From contig NC_081849.1 of NCBI RefSeq assembly GCF_963259705.1, positions 62,950,410 to 63,014,409 of the forward strand: 64,000 nt of DNA. Reading direction: 5' to 3'. The stretch's first letter is position 1. Each line of letters starts with the position of its first letter. Both the position numbers and the translations under genes were made by a program. Of this stretch, positions 9,359 to 21,196 are shown piece after piece. The notes below the pieces were generated by a model, which was not told the origin of the DNA, did not search any database, and saw nothing but the letters and a program-made list of their open reading frames with translations. This DNA comes from Myotis daubentonii (Eukaryota; Chordata; Mammalia; Chiroptera; Vespertilionidae).

Positions 9359-10604
9359 ACTATTAGCTATTATCTCCATAAATGAATATCTATTAATATC
9401 TAATTTCCATAAAAAATAGTTTGTAAATAGTAATTTTTATTATAAAACACTTCAAATGTTCATAAAAGTACTACAAAAAATATTACAAACACCTATGCAG
9501 CATAGGCATTTCTTAATAGTCAATATTTTTGTGGGTGTGTGAGAGTATATTAAATATTTCCAAAATGAAAAATGATAGATTCTTGTATATTAGAACACAG
9601 ACTCATAAAGTAACAATTTATAATACCCCCAAAGGATGTGTGGTAGGTTCACTTCTAAGAAGAAAACTTTAGGTCAATGCTGTTAAAATCTTTACAAATG
9701 CCAGCCACTGCTGAGAGCAAGGATGTGGAAATAAATGTTAGCTGCATCATTCACATGGGAAATGGTAGTTTGGCTCTTACATTTGTTGTGTTATTAGAAG
9801 TATGTGCAAGACTTAAAACCTCTCTAAGTGCTCTTGAATGTGTCATGTACAGGAAGAAGCAATACAAACAGGCTCATCTCTCCATTTCCCCTAAATTATG
9901 TCCTTGAAATAGATTTCATTTCCCAGGTGTGAATCTATGTCATCCTGTGCACCGATCTGCTCTCAGAGGCCCTTGAAAATCAGTGCCCAAAGTGTTCATC
10001 TGGACTCATTTTGTATTGGTTAAACAGAGCAGAAGAATAAAAAGCACTTTGTTAAACAATGGACCAGGGTTCTGTTTCAGCCCCTCAAGTAGTTCTAGGA
10101 CTGTGGGTGGACAGCCAAGTCACTCTGCTACCAGATCCCTCATCCATAGAATAAGAGCGCGGCACTGGATGACCCACATTTAAAACTGCCTGCCAAAGGC
10201 TACTAAGTAGGACCTTCTGATAACTACATGTACCTACACTGACAGTCACAGCTCATGTTCAAGAGAATGAGCAAGAAGCACAAACAGAACTTCAGCGGAA
10301 TCAACTCAGAGAAGTATGAAACTGTGTTGTCATGATATTTAGCATGTCATGTGTCTTCAGGCATTCTAGTTCTTTAAAAATTAGGAATTAGAAATCACTT
10401 TTATTTGGTAAACTAGAATAGTGGATGAACAAGAACCTATAATTTCCTGGCCGTGTCAAAACACAGAACTAAGAGTCACTGAAGTACAAGGAGAAATGAC
10501 CTAAATTATTGTAAAGAAGATTGACCATTTAAGTGGGGGTGGCGAAAATATTTTTTCTTAAAGCTTCTTTTAAAGATTATGTCTCTGCTTCCTTTACTTC
10601 ACAC
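9359..10604. other. Intronic sequence, nothing recognised
   Basis: AT-rich DNA inside the intron between coding exons 4 and 5. Short ORFs here show no family features. Confidence 0.55.
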
Positions 10605-10816
10605 CAGTTGTTCTCAGCCAGGGGTGGATTGCCCCTCCCCCCAGGGACACTGGCGATGTCTGGAGAATTTTTTTGGTTGTCATAACTGGAGGGGGTTGTT
10701 ACCAACATCTAGAGGCCAGGGAGGCCACTCGACATCCTGCAATGCACAGGACAGGCCCCCACGGCAAAGAACCCTCCAGCCCACCATGTCACTAGCGCTG
10801 AGGGTGAGAAACCCTG
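10605..10816 (+). mobile_element. MER20 (hAT-Charlie, non-autonomous)
   Basis: CAGTTGTTCTCAGCC start, inner GATGTCTGGAGAATTTTTTT and ATCCTGCAATGCACAGGACA, ending GAGAAACCCTG. 8-bp duplication CTTCACAC/CTTTACAC (7 of 8). MER20 copies have been reported as hormone-responsive regulatory DNA in placental mammals; whether this copy is active is unknown. Confidence 0.9.
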
Positions 10817-11109
10817 CTTTACACAATTCACCGTACCCACAGGGAGAGGGCCCTGGGCTAGGGAGCAGAATGGACTTGACTGTCTTGTGTGGTCAATGGG
10901 TCACATGTATATGTTACATGTCTATTTGCCCAAGCACCACACACATACATGCTATGGGAGGACAGGGAGCTCATAATCTCATGCTTTTACTCTGCCAACA
11001 CTCAGCCCCCACTGCCAAGTCCAGATAATGTGCCCAAGTAAGAAAAAGTGTCTTAACATTTTCTAACTTCTAATATTTGTGTCCCGCCTAATAATTATAT
11101 ATAACAACT

Positions 11110-11310
11110 AAACTTATTGAGATTACTATGGGCCAGGCATTAGGCCAAGTTTTCTACATGAGGCCTATAATAATTCCCATTTTGGGGTGTGGGAAAACTG
11201 AGGCCTTCAGACATTAAATACTTTGCCAAAGGCCAAGAGCGAGTAAGTAGCCAGGTCAAGCATTGAACCACATCTGAACCTCCGAAGCTCTTGTCTCATG
11301 CTCTCAACCA
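11110..11310 (+). repeat. MIR SINE
   Basis: GGGCCAGGCATTAGGCCAAG, AACTGAGGCCTTCAGACATT and AGTAAGTAGCCAGGTCAAGC follow the MIR consensus in order. Confidence 0.85.
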
Positions 11311-11775
11311 TCTCTCCCACGTGCAGGAGAAGACGGCAGGCAGTTAAGCAGCTTTGAGAAGTACTGTTTGGAGGCCCACACTTCAGGGGGAAATTCCTGG
11401 CATTCAATGCAATATGAGAAATTTAATGGAACCCATATAAAATTAGCCAAAGTTGTAAGTCAGACTAAATATTAAATATTATGTTTCAAGGAACATATTT
11501 TAACCTATGGTAAATGGCTCTTCACTAAACATGATACTGTATTTGGAAACATGAAGATGTTTTTATCATTGATCACTGCCATAACTACGAAGAGGTATTG
11601 GGGGATGCGGAGACAAGGATGCTAAACCTCCAGCAGTGTGGGCCCATCAGAAATACTTTCATAGGGAAGGTCTACATGTTGGCTGGACATTCAGAAGTCT
11701 TCAAAAGGCACCATCAATAGTGCTACACTGCAACATAAAGCAGCTCTGCCCTGGAGCCAGCCGGGAGGGGCTCAC
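11311..11775. other. Intronic sequence, nothing recognised
   Basis: Between a MIR and coding exon 4; no feature seen. Confidence 0.6.
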
Positions 11776-11889
11776 CTTCAGGTGGTAGATGTGCTCCTCG
11801 GTGTCCAGGTCTATGCACTTGGATGACTTCTTCACAGACATCACCGAGAGCCCCACATCGATGCAGCCATGCAGCTTCTCCCTGTCAAT
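11776..11889 (-). CDS. OSBPL6: OSBPL6 coding exon 4 (PH domain middle)
   Basis: 114-nt exon, exactly 38 codons, residues 90-127. The acceptor is CCTCCGCAG|ATTGAC and the donor is CTGAAG|GTGAGC. It encodes IDREKLHGCIDVGLSVMSVK, then KSSKCIDLDTEEHIYHLK. The DVG.SVMS.K and IDLDTEEHIYHLK strings are hallmarks of the ORP3/6/7 PH domain; the KSSKC variant is the ORP6 form as I know it. PH domains of this group bind phosphoinositides and help target the protein to membranes. Confidence 0.98.
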
Positions 11890-12769
11890 CTGCGGAGGCA
11901 GGAGGGGGGCCCCTGAGAACCGGACACCGCAGTGGTGGTAACATCCTGGACACCCCTTCACCTGCCACAGCCACTAACAGTCGCCCTAAGAACTCGGACT
12001 TATCAAGCACCCAGTGTGACCCAGTACTGAGTTCCAAGTGCTGCACAGGCGTCGTCTTCTTTAATCTGTGAGGGGCTATGTAACAAACGGTTTGCCCAGC
12101 CAGTAAGTGAGGAAGCAAGAAGGTGAGCCCCGTGGACTGACTCCACAGCAGCAAATGCACCTTTCACTGCACTTCCTCCCACAATTCTTGCTCCTGTTAA
12201 ATTCACAGGGAAGTGATTTAAAAAGAGGGGTAGGGACAGGAAGCTAAGACAGGCTACTGTGGGTCCAACATTATACCAAATGTTCTGTACGCAACTGTAC
12301 AAGATGAGCACCGTAGAGGCGAGGAGAGGAAGGGGGATGGGAGAAGTGCTGGGTGAGAGAGGGGCCCCTACGAGGGGCAGAAACAAGGGGACCATCATAT
12401 CACCTTCACTAAGGGTTCTCCACCAAACCACCCAGTCACCGTTACACTTGCCCTATGTCTTGCTCCTGTTATCTCGCTGCAAAAATGTCTTCTCCCACCC
12501 AGAGTACCCCTCAGCTGACCTAAGGCCAGCACAGACCCCTGGGTACACAGTAGGGTGTTGAGAGGAGCCCCACCTCCACTCAGCGGGGGAACTGAGCCTA
12601 CCTAGAACCCAGGGCTGGGGAGCAGCCCCCTGTTCCATATTACCCTTGTGGCTCCAGTTCAGAGAAATGGAATGCCGTCCCCCACCATGGACACAATCTC
12701 ATCTATGAGTTGACAACAACTAGCCCTTCCGAATTCGTCAACAGCACATTGATGAACAAGGAGACTTAC
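11890..12769. other. OSBPL6: OSBPL6 intron between coding exons 3 and 4
   Basis: 880-bp intron, GC-moderate, without recognised repeats. A 142-codon minus-strand ORF at 12003-12431 is intronic and shows no conserved motif. Confidence 0.6.
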
Positions 12770-12823
12770 ATCAGTTTGGCTCTTGGCATACTTCAAGATT
12801 CCTTTGTCCAGATAGAAGAATCT
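12770..12823 (-). CDS. OSBPL6: OSBPL6 coding exon 3 (PH domain)
   Basis: 54-nt exon, exactly 18 codons, residues 72-89: RFFYLDKGILKYAKSQTD. The acceptor is CCCCACAG|AGATTC and the donor is ACTGAT|GTAAGT. This is the PH-domain strand that follows the basic beta1-beta2 loop of exon 2. The intron to exon 2 is only 116 bp, so exon pair 2/3 is likely spliced by intron definition. Confidence 0.98.
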
Positions 12824-12939
12824 CTGTGGGGAAGGAAGTATAATTCACAAACACATTCCATTTAAATGCCCGGTCTTCCCTTGGTCGCTATTTTCAACTT
12901 CAAATTAAAATGCAGGTGAGGTCCAGGCCAGCGTCTTAC

Positions 12940-13056
12940 CTTGTGCCAGCCTTTCAGGGGCCACTTCCGCTTTTTCAGCAAAAATCCTTTCTGAACTGGT
13001 GGCTCCTGGGTGTAATTCACCTCTCCCCTCAGTCCTTCCACCACCTCCCAGCTGTC
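12940..13056 (-). CDS. OSBPL6: OSBPL6 coding exon 2 (start of PH domain)
   Basis: 117-nt exon, exactly 39 codons, residues 33-71. The acceptor is TTGGAACAG|GACAGC and the donor is CACAAG|GTAAGA. It encodes DSWEVVEGLRGEVNYTQEPP, then VQKGFLLKKRKWPLKGWHK. The last part is PH-domain beta1, the basic loop and beta2; LLKKRKWPLKGWHKRFF is the characteristic ORP signature. The frame joins without gap to the start exon (SRQ|DSW). Confidence 0.98.
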
Positions 13057-13801
13057 CTGTTCCAACAAGAGAGGTCATGCTAAATCACTGTCTTTCAAAA
13101 CAATAATGACATTAAGAAGCACTTTGTTCTATCAGAAAATCCATCCAAGATGGTGAGCCTGGCTGGGTTGGTTGGGGAGAAGAAATTCAAATTTAATTTT
13201 TATACCATTCCTGGATTTTACAATCTTACTGCTATAATTTAATGGCATCAAGTTTATTTAATTTTTTTATTTCCCAACAAGGCTCTCTTACAAGGGAATG
13301 TTTCTCTCTCTTTTGGTGCTTCAACCTTGGCAACTACAGCTAGGGGTAAACTTCGCTGTTAAGTTCTATTTTTGTTCCCTTTGACATTATCACGCAGTTA
13401 CTGTTTACTCACCAGTAGACCTCAGACTGAATTTTAACCAAAAGCTACAGACATGAGGATGGAAGTGGGGGTGGGCTGAGGTGGTAATGTAGGAAGACGG
13501 GCTTAAAAATTGGCTGAAAAGTTTCAGACCAGATGCAAGTTGGCAAACATGACAATGTGGTCAAAATAATGTTTTAGTTGCAGGTTAATATCTTCAAATT
13601 CTAGGTATTTTAGTGAAAATCCTGAAGCATCAAAAAAAATGCTTTTACAACAAGCATTTTCATCTTTCTTCCCCCCAGAAATTTTGTTCCTTTCCCCTTT
13701 CTTTTGTTTGCAATTTTGAAGATGTACAAACAATTGTTACAATTAATCTTCCATCGTTCCCTATTTAGGTTATTTCAAGTAATTGATTGAAAAAGAATTT
13801 T
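13057..13801. other. Intron sequence next to coding exon 2, nothing recognised
   Basis: First part of the 17-kb intron; AT-rich, no repeat with clear ends. Confidence 0.6.
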
Positions 13802-13814
13802 AAAAAGGAATGCA

Positions 13815-14023
13815 GCCCAGCCGGTGTGGCTCAGTGGTTGAGCATCAACCCATGAGCCAGGAGGTCACGGTTCGATTCCCAGTCAGGGCACATGCCCGGG
13901 TTTCAAGTTCAATCCCCAGTAGGGGCATGCAGGAGGTAACCAATGGACGATTCTCATCATTGTTGTTTCTATCTCTCTCTCCCTTCACCCTTCCTCTCTC
14001 TGAAATCAACAAAGACATTTTTT
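13815..14023 (+). mobile_element. VES SINE with perfect 13-bp duplication
   Basis: GCCCAGCCGGTGTGGCTCAG head, GGTTCGATTC B-box, ACAAAGACATTT tail; AAAAAGGAATGCA at 13802-13814 and 14024-14036. Confidence 0.96.
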
Positions 14024-14154
14024 AAAAAGGAATGCAAAAGAAAACCACTAAAAATTCTGAAGAGTTATTTTTACATGCTCGACAACGCATAAATCATTGC
14101 AAAATTACCCCAAGATAGACCAAAATTGGCAGTACTTCAGTGCCTACAATAATG

Positions 14155-14767
14155 GAGTTTTTGGTTATTATTATTTTTACATTTTTATTGGAATGCACAA
14201 ATCTTAGTATAACTGAATAAATTTATACATCTATATCCTTTGTAACTACCATCCAGATCAGAGAGAAAACATTTCAAACACAGGTAATTAAGTTTTGACA
14301 AATATTCCCAGTTACTGAGATATTACTGGCATATAACATATAAGTAAGTTCAAGGCATAAAACGTGATGGTTTAAATCACCTCCATTCCCTCACAGAATT
14401 ACCACTTTTTCTGTTGGTGCAGACAACATTTAAGGTCTACCTTCTTTTAACAACTTTCAGTACGTAATACAGTACTGTTAATTATAGTCACCATGCTGTA
14501 CATTAGATCCCCAGAACTTTTCATGTTATAGCTGGGTGTGTGTGCCATTTGACCAACATCTCCCCACCGCCCCACCCCAACTCCCCGCCTGACAACCACC
14601 ATTCTATTCTCTCTTTCTATTAGTTTGGCTTTTTTTTAGATTCTGTATCTAAGTGCGAATGTATAGTATTTGTCTTTTTCTGATTTATTTCACTTAGCAT
14701 AATGTCCTCAACATCCATCCATGGTGTCACAAAAGGCAGGATCCTTCTTTTCATGGCTGAATAATAT

Positions 14768-14826
<59 letters not shown>

Positions 14827-14940
14827 TTATACAGTCTTTATCCATCCATCCATTAATGGACATTTGGATTGTTGCCAGGTCTTGGCTATTGTGAATAATG
14901 CTGCAATGAACATGGGAGTGCAGATATCTCTTCAAGAGAC
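14155..14940 (-). mobile_element. L1 3' fragment (old, minus strand)
   Basis: Reverse complement of the L1 3' region: CATGGCTGAATAATATTCG, CATTAATGGACATTTGGATT and GTGAATAATGCTGCAATGAA are typical L1 ORF2-end sequences. It holds a TG microsatellite. Confidence 0.85.
14770..14821. repeat. (TG)n microsatellite in L1
   Basis: About 26 uninterrupted TG units; it appears to have expanded inside the L1 sequence. Confidence 0.97.
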
Positions 14941-14945
14941 AAATA

Positions 14946-16969
14946 TGTCCTTTAACCAAGATTTCATGTTAACTTGCTCTTAGTAGAATCTCCAGCCTAC
15001 AGGCAGGTGGTGTGGGTAGAAGCCAGAGGGGCTGGGAGATGGATAGTAAGTCTGGACTAGTACCAAGGGGCAGAAGCAAGTAGACTCAAGTCTCAGAAAA
15101 AGGTGATCTAATGGGAAACACAGGAAGTCCTGGGTGCTCTGGCTTGGTTTCCATGCTGTCCTTAAGGCCAATACATGGGAAATGTCTGGTAACAAGAACA
15201 CTGTCCTGTGTTAACTGAACTCTTTATATAACAATCCTGACAGATCTGCCTTCTATCTGACTGCACTTGACTGCGAATGCAGTTAGAGGTACATCCGAGA
15301 GTTTTAACATGGCGGCAGTCTCCCAGGATCTGGAGTTGTAAAAGGGAATTATTCAGTGGAAAAAGCAAAACTTCAATTCAGCACTTAAGTTAGAGAACAT
15401 TTTCAGAAAAACAGCAACGTCAAATGAGATTTCTTTATAGTAATTATTAAAAGTCACTTAATTACATCCAGAAAATAAATGGAAAATACATATTATTAAG
15501 TGATGGGAAGGCACAAATACACAATATTTTTCTGCTCATATTTGTTTCAGCTCAGAAAGCCATTCCTCGAAGTTTAAAATGTCTTACCGGTCAAAGTGTT
15601 AATTAATCTTAAAGGCCATAAAGTAAAAATTTCACTTCCTCCAGGAAGCCATCTTCAAACCAAGTACTATTTCATCCCTAGGAATCTCAGCATTCCATTT
15701 ACCGTTCCAACGGCTAACCACTTATTTACTGGTATGGTTTTCTCATCCCTACTGGACACTAGACTTCCTGAGGGTTAGAGTGTGTGCGGTTCACTTCTGA
15801 ATTCCACACAGCGCCTAGCCTGCACTGTGCACAGGATGCACCCCATCAGCAAGTGAATAAACTTGGTCCTGGCATAAGACTGCAAACAGATTATGTTCTT
15901 GGAATATCACGAATTGGCACACATTGGAAGTGTACCAAATATATTTGGACTAAATGACTGTTTACAAATCAAACACAGCACATTCGGATATGCGAAAGTG
16001 GGTGTATGTACGTTATCATTGTTCAATGAAAATTTAAGGCTGAAAATCTTCTGGAACATGCTCTAAGGGAATCAAGTCCTTTCGATTTGTTTGTTTTAAG
16101 ACTCCCAAGTAGAAGGTAACATGCAGAGTACTAATACTAGGCCATCATGCACATCTGCAAAATACATTCAATTATGCAAAATGCAGTGTCAGGGAGGATG
16201 AAATGCCACTGCATACTTTACAAAATGGGGGGAAAAATGGATTGAGACCGTATCTGTAGTTTAAAGGAAAAGAAGAGTTAAATTTCGATAATGTTTCCAG
16301 GATTCACAATAGGCCTCCATTCTCCAGAACTCTTGAGACGTAGGACATTCCTACCAAGGAGCCAATGTGGCGAGCAGGGAATTAGATGAGGTTTGTTGGC
16401 TCTTAAGGTAAATAAGCCAAACAGGGTTCACATTTATTTGTACAAAATATCCTCCTTCTTCCTTACGTTATCTTCTACCTGGGCTCAGAACGTGTTTAAA
16501 ACCCTTACCAAACACCAGCTTTAAAGAACATTTAAGAAAGCGAAGGCTCTCCCGGGCGGAGGAAGAAGGCACCGCAGCCAACTCCTCTTCTGGGCTTGGC
16601 ATTCAAAGCCTGCCTCCCCACTTCCCTGTCTGTCACCATCCTGGACCCTCGGGGCTGAAACCTGAGCTCACACCCCGCCAGTGTTCTCAGTTGGGGGGCG
16701 TACTGCTCCCTCTGAGGCTGGGAGCCAGAGATGGTAGATACCCGCTAATGCCTGCCATTTAAAAAACACAAAGAATAGTGCCTGGGGAAAGCCATCCAGT
16801 GAGGTCTGACTGACACAACGCATAAATACCACAATGTAAACAGGGATCCTATAAAAGGACTGGAGCAGACTTTCCAGCTGGCGGAAAGCAGGGACCTTCC
16901 CTGTCTCATTCACTACCTAATAGCACAGAGTAGGCATCAATATGCTGAACGAATTAATGGGGCAATTCC
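14946..16969. other. Intronic sequence with weak L2-like traces
   Basis: Mostly unrecognised. About 15735-15860 and 16885-16950 resemble L2 3' ends (GCCTAGCC...; AATAGCACAGAGTAGGC...). No exon seen. Confidence 0.45.
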
Positions 16970-17170
16970 AATAGCTAAGATTTATTAAGCATCAGGCAGT
17001 GTGCTAATCACCATACTCACAATATTGCTCTTACTCCTTGCACAATCCTGTGATATGGAATTTAGTAGTATCTTTATTTTTTTGAATGTGGAAACTGAGG
17101 AAGGGAGGATTAGAAAACTTCCCCAGTGCTACAAAGCTGCCCAGGGAGAAAGCCGCCTAACTGAAAATCT
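16970..17170 (+). repeat. MIR SINE
   Basis: ATTAAGCATCAGGCAGTGTG, GGAAACTGAGGAAGGGAGGA and CAGTGCTACAAAGCTGCCCA follow MIR order. Confidence 0.8.
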
Positions 17171-19091
17171 ACATCTTTAATCATTCTGCTCATATGAACG
17201 CTGTATATTCTACCGTACTTTAAACATGTGAATTCTGATGATGAACCAGAAATAAATGCATGGGGCAGGGAAACAGGGGAATAAATCCAGGAGGTGGCCA
17301 AGATCCTGAAGCAATGGTTAAGAAACACCCCCTATGGACAAAGACAAGCAAGGTCTGAGACTCTGCTGAGACCTACCAGTTTCCTGCAAGGTAGTCCCTT
17401 GGGGGGGGGGGGGGGGCGCGGAAGTCAGCCATGCATTTTAATGCTGCCAAGTCTTTGCTCCTTGCCTTTTGTATATCTGAATGTCTGTTCCATCTACTTC
17501 TCAGTGGGGAATTCTCATTTAGCCCCAAACTTCCTCAGACAGAATTCCCTCCTTCCTTGGCGCCTACACAAACCTCACTGGTATTATCCTCCCTATCTAG
17601 AATTCGGGATCCGTGGGGACAGGAGCTCGATACTGTTGGTTATATCTCACTGCTTTGGACATAGGGCCCTAAATATAGTTACTGAATGAGTCTTAGCAGC
17701 AAGGGGTGGGGTATAAAAAGGACCCCACAAGACCCATGGGTGAAGGAATCGAATACTGTGTGCTGGATTCGGATGGATTGGTACTCAGGACAGAAAAGAG
17801 CAGAGATGCCAGTTGCTCTTGGCTAAAAGGCCTGGGTGGCAGGGCGTGGCTCCACTTGTCCCTCACACACGCAGTGGCCCGGGAGCAGGGCACGCACCTT
17901 GAGCTGAGATGCACAGCACAGGGTGGACTTGACCCTGGGGAGAGTAAGGCCCTGCTGACTTAGCTCAACGTCCTGGGCTGATACCCTGCCCTCGGGCTGT
18001 CAGGCTTAAAGCTCACCACGAACAGCAGGTGGAGAGAGAACTATGGTGGGGTGTGGGGGAAGTGGCTTCTTAAGGCTTCTGCTTGAGTTAACTGCAGACA
18101 GTCTGGCACTGTCATCTGGCACTAAATTCAGTCTGAATGTCTTACTGAATGTCTCAAAGGTGCCAAATGCAGAAAGCTTCTTTGTGGTTGGAAAGGCAGC
18201 TAAGTGTTAGCTCAAGCACACGGGCTGACTCATGTCCATATTGTGAGTGCACCAATCCAGAGCATTTCCCTCCAGCTCAGCTGCTTCCAGGTCCATCTCC
18301 TGTGCACCTCTCAGAGGCTGATTCTAGGCCCCGCCCTGGCGGCGGTGATGTCAGATATAGAAAAGGGCTTAGCTTTCATGCTTGAAGAGTGTGATGGAGG
18401 GAAGTTTGGTGGCTGCCTCTATCTGCCATGACTCGGGGAGTGGGTTGTTCGGATCACTTATTTAGTCTGTTTTTCAGAGTTTTAAAAATCACAAAGCAAG
18501 ACTCAGTGTTAAATCACATGGAGTTTAATTTAACGTGTCTTTAGAGAGCAAAGGCATTTATGATCCTGTAAACCCTCAGGATCATCAATATAATCTTTTA
18601 TGATTGTACTACGGACACATGGAAATACTTGTCAATAGAATTCCAGTTAATGTAATTAACTGTAACATGTCAGACCAACTCTGTTCCTCTATTTCAATTA
18701 TTGAGATTTGCAATTGTTTCTTATCAATTGTTTCTTCCTCAACTAAGATCTGGTGAACACCGGTGGGCCTGATAGCAATACAAATAAGGGGACAAATTAG
18801 GTGGGGGAGGGGTGGTAGTGCATGCAATCAAATGCAGTGCTTCTTGTCCTGTAACGTGCACACCAATCACGGAAGATCTCATCAAAATGCAGATTTCCGT
18901 TCAGCGGATCTGGGGGCAAGGCCATGGCTGCTTCTTGGCAGCTGCAGGGCTATGGGCCCACTTAGAGCAGCCACTATATAGGAGACGGGCTATCTTAGGA
19001 ATTAGGATTTCACTCGTTAGGCTCTGAGGGCAAAACCAGGACTAACAGGTAGGAGTTATAAGGCCCTGTATTTCAGGACTTCATAAAGTGC
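17171..19091. other. Intronic sequence, only a G-run recognised
   Basis: Contains a run of 16 G at 17401-17416. Otherwise no repeat or exon recognised on either strand. Confidence 0.5.
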
Positions 19092-19100
19092 GGACTGTCT

Positions 19101-19301
19101 GCCCTGGCCAGTGTGGCTCAGTTGGTTGAGCACCATGCCATGCACCAAGAGGTGCCCGGTCAGGGCACATGCCGGGGTTGCATGCTCAATCCCCAGTAGG
19201 AGGTGTGCAGGAGGCAGCTAATCAATGTTTCTCTCATCCACGTTTTGCTATCTCTTCTCCTCTCTCTAAAATCAATAAAAGCATATTATTAAAAAAAGAA
19301 T
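19101..19301 (+). mobile_element. VES SINE
   Basis: GCCCTGGCCAGTGTGGCTCA head, body with GTGTGCAGGAGGCAGC, tail AATCAATAAAAGCAT; flanked by GGACTGTCT on both sides (19092-19100, 19302-19310). Confidence 0.95.
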
Positions 19302-19310
19302 GGACTGTCT

Positions 19311-20012
19311 GATTCTCTAGTAATTCATACGATAAAAACGACCATTACCCCTTTCTAAGAACTGCCTTCTTTCCATGGTGGCTGACAGGCTGTGGTGGGG
19401 ATCGGGGGTTATCTCACCACACACGGGCACGGACCAAGTGATGACAAAGAAAATCTCCAATATAGGCTCCTATGTGAATGGGCCTGGGCCAGAGGTGTGA
19501 ATGGGGGAGACTTTTGCTCTTCATTTTATACCTTCCAGCGCTGTTTCCATATTTTCTCTTTATTACCTTTTAATTTTAAAAAAGTCATATTCCTTTGGCA
19601 TATTAGAGAGCTCTGCCCTTTGGTGTCTGAGCACTGAAGAGAAGCAACGGATCAGTGATTCTCACTCTATATTCAGACAGAACACTCTTGCCTCCAGTCA
19701 CAGGCCTCTGAACCTCCTCGAGAAACACCCTCCACTGCTGGATGGCACTGGCTGACAGTAGTGTTCTCTCTTAGAGCGTGCTCAGCTATTTTTCGGAACT
19801 TGAAATTTGCAATCAAAGTAGAGGCACATTTCGAATAAATTAAAGCAAACATGATTTAAAAGTAATAGCAGCAGGAGGCAGAAGTTCAGCATAATAAATG
19901 TCCTTATCCTTGATCCAAATCATCCATGAATTTTTTTCACAGTGCTATACAAGAAACACTGGTTCTCATGAGAACTGAGCAGAAGGTTCGGATCCTGAGT
20001 GCCTTATGTATC
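19311..20012. other. Intronic sequence, nothing recognised
   Basis: No feature seen between the SINE and the nested cluster that follows. Confidence 0.55.
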
Positions 20013-20036
20013 AAGAAGGAATGACTTGCCCTAGCA

Positions 20037-20248
20037 CCATGGTCTGCAAACTGCGGCTCGCGAGCCACATGCGGCTCTTTGGCCCCTTGAGTGTGGCTCT
20101 TCCTAAGCCTTAGGAGTACCCTAATTAAGTTAATAACAATGTACCTACCTATATAGTTTAAGTTTAAAAAATTCGGCTCTCAAAATAAATTTCAATCATT
20201 GTACTGTTGATATTTGGCTCTGTTGACTAATGAGTTTGCTGACCACTG
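20037..20248. mobile_element. Non-autonomous hAT element inside a SINE
   Basis: Starts CCATGGTCTGCAAACTG and ends AGTTTGCTGACCACTG; 8-bp duplication CCCTAGCA/CCCTAGCC (7 of 8) made from the SINE head. Confidence 0.87.
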
Positions 20249-20487
20249 CCCTAGCCACTTCTTCTAAGTGGTTAGAGTGTCGCCTGTGCACCGAAGGGAC
20301 ACAGGTTGGATTCCTGCTCTAGGACATGTACCTGGGTTATAGGTTTGATCCCCTGCCCTAGTTGGGACATGTGTGGGGGGCAACCAATTGATGTGTCTCT
20401 CTCACATCGCTGTTTCCCACTCTCCTTCTCTTCCACTCTCTTTTTAAAAATCAATGGAAAAAAGTATCCTTGAGTGAGGATTAACAA

Positions 20488-21196
20488 TCCTATCTAATAA
20501 AAGAGAAACCTGGTAATTAGCGTATGACCGCTACCCTTCCAATTGGCTAATCAGGGCAATATGCAAATTAACTGCCAGCCAAGATGGCGGCTAGCAGCCA
20601 GGCAGCTTGAAGCTAACATGAGGCTTGCTTGCTTCAGTGATGGAGGAAACCAACCTTCCCAGCCTGCCTTGCCGGCCTCTGAGCCTGCAGTTTGAAACAT
20701 TGTAACAAATATAGAAGCTAAACAAAACCCCAGAAACCTGCTTTCAGCAAGCAGGGATCTCAGAGCTGGAGTTATACATTGTTTCGATTATAGAACCCAA
20801 ACAAACCAGATACCTGCTTTCAGAAGCAGAGGCCTCAGAGCTGGAGCCAGAGCTAAAGCTGGCCCAGAATAAAAAAAGAAAAAGAAAAAAAGGAGCAGTT
20901 GGGAGCTTCAGACGGCCTGAAAACAGCCCTCAGCCCCTCACCCAGACTGACCAGCCCCCCCAGTGGGGACCCCGACCCTCAAGGGTGTGTGACCAGCTGC
21001 AAACAGCCATCATCCCCTCACCCAGGCTGGCCAGGCACCCCAGTGGGGACCCCGACCCTGAAGGGTGTGTGACCAGCTGCAAAGAGCCATCATCCCCTCA
21101 CCCAGGCTGGCCAGGCACCCCAGTGGGGACCCCCACCCTGATCCAGGACACCCTTCAGGGCAAACCAGCCAGCCCCACCCATGCACCAGGCCTCTA
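20488..21196 (+). mobile_element. Helitron, first of a head-to-tail pair
   Basis: Starts TCCTATCTAATAAAAGAG after A, then ATTGGCTAATCAGG, ATGCAAATTA and CCAAGATGGCGGC. It ends CATGCACCAGGCCTCTA directly against the TCCTATATAGG of the next unit, the expected final G of CTAG being missing at the junction. Two and a half copies of an approximately 83-bp repeat (GTGTGTGACCAGCTGCAAA...) occupy about 20930-21150. No Rep/helicase coding. Confidence 0.88.

Noticed and set aside
12003..12431. 142-codon minus-strand ORF in the OSBPL6 intron 3 region
   Set aside because: No conserved motif, low-complexity Leu/Pro/Ser content, lies between well-supported exons.
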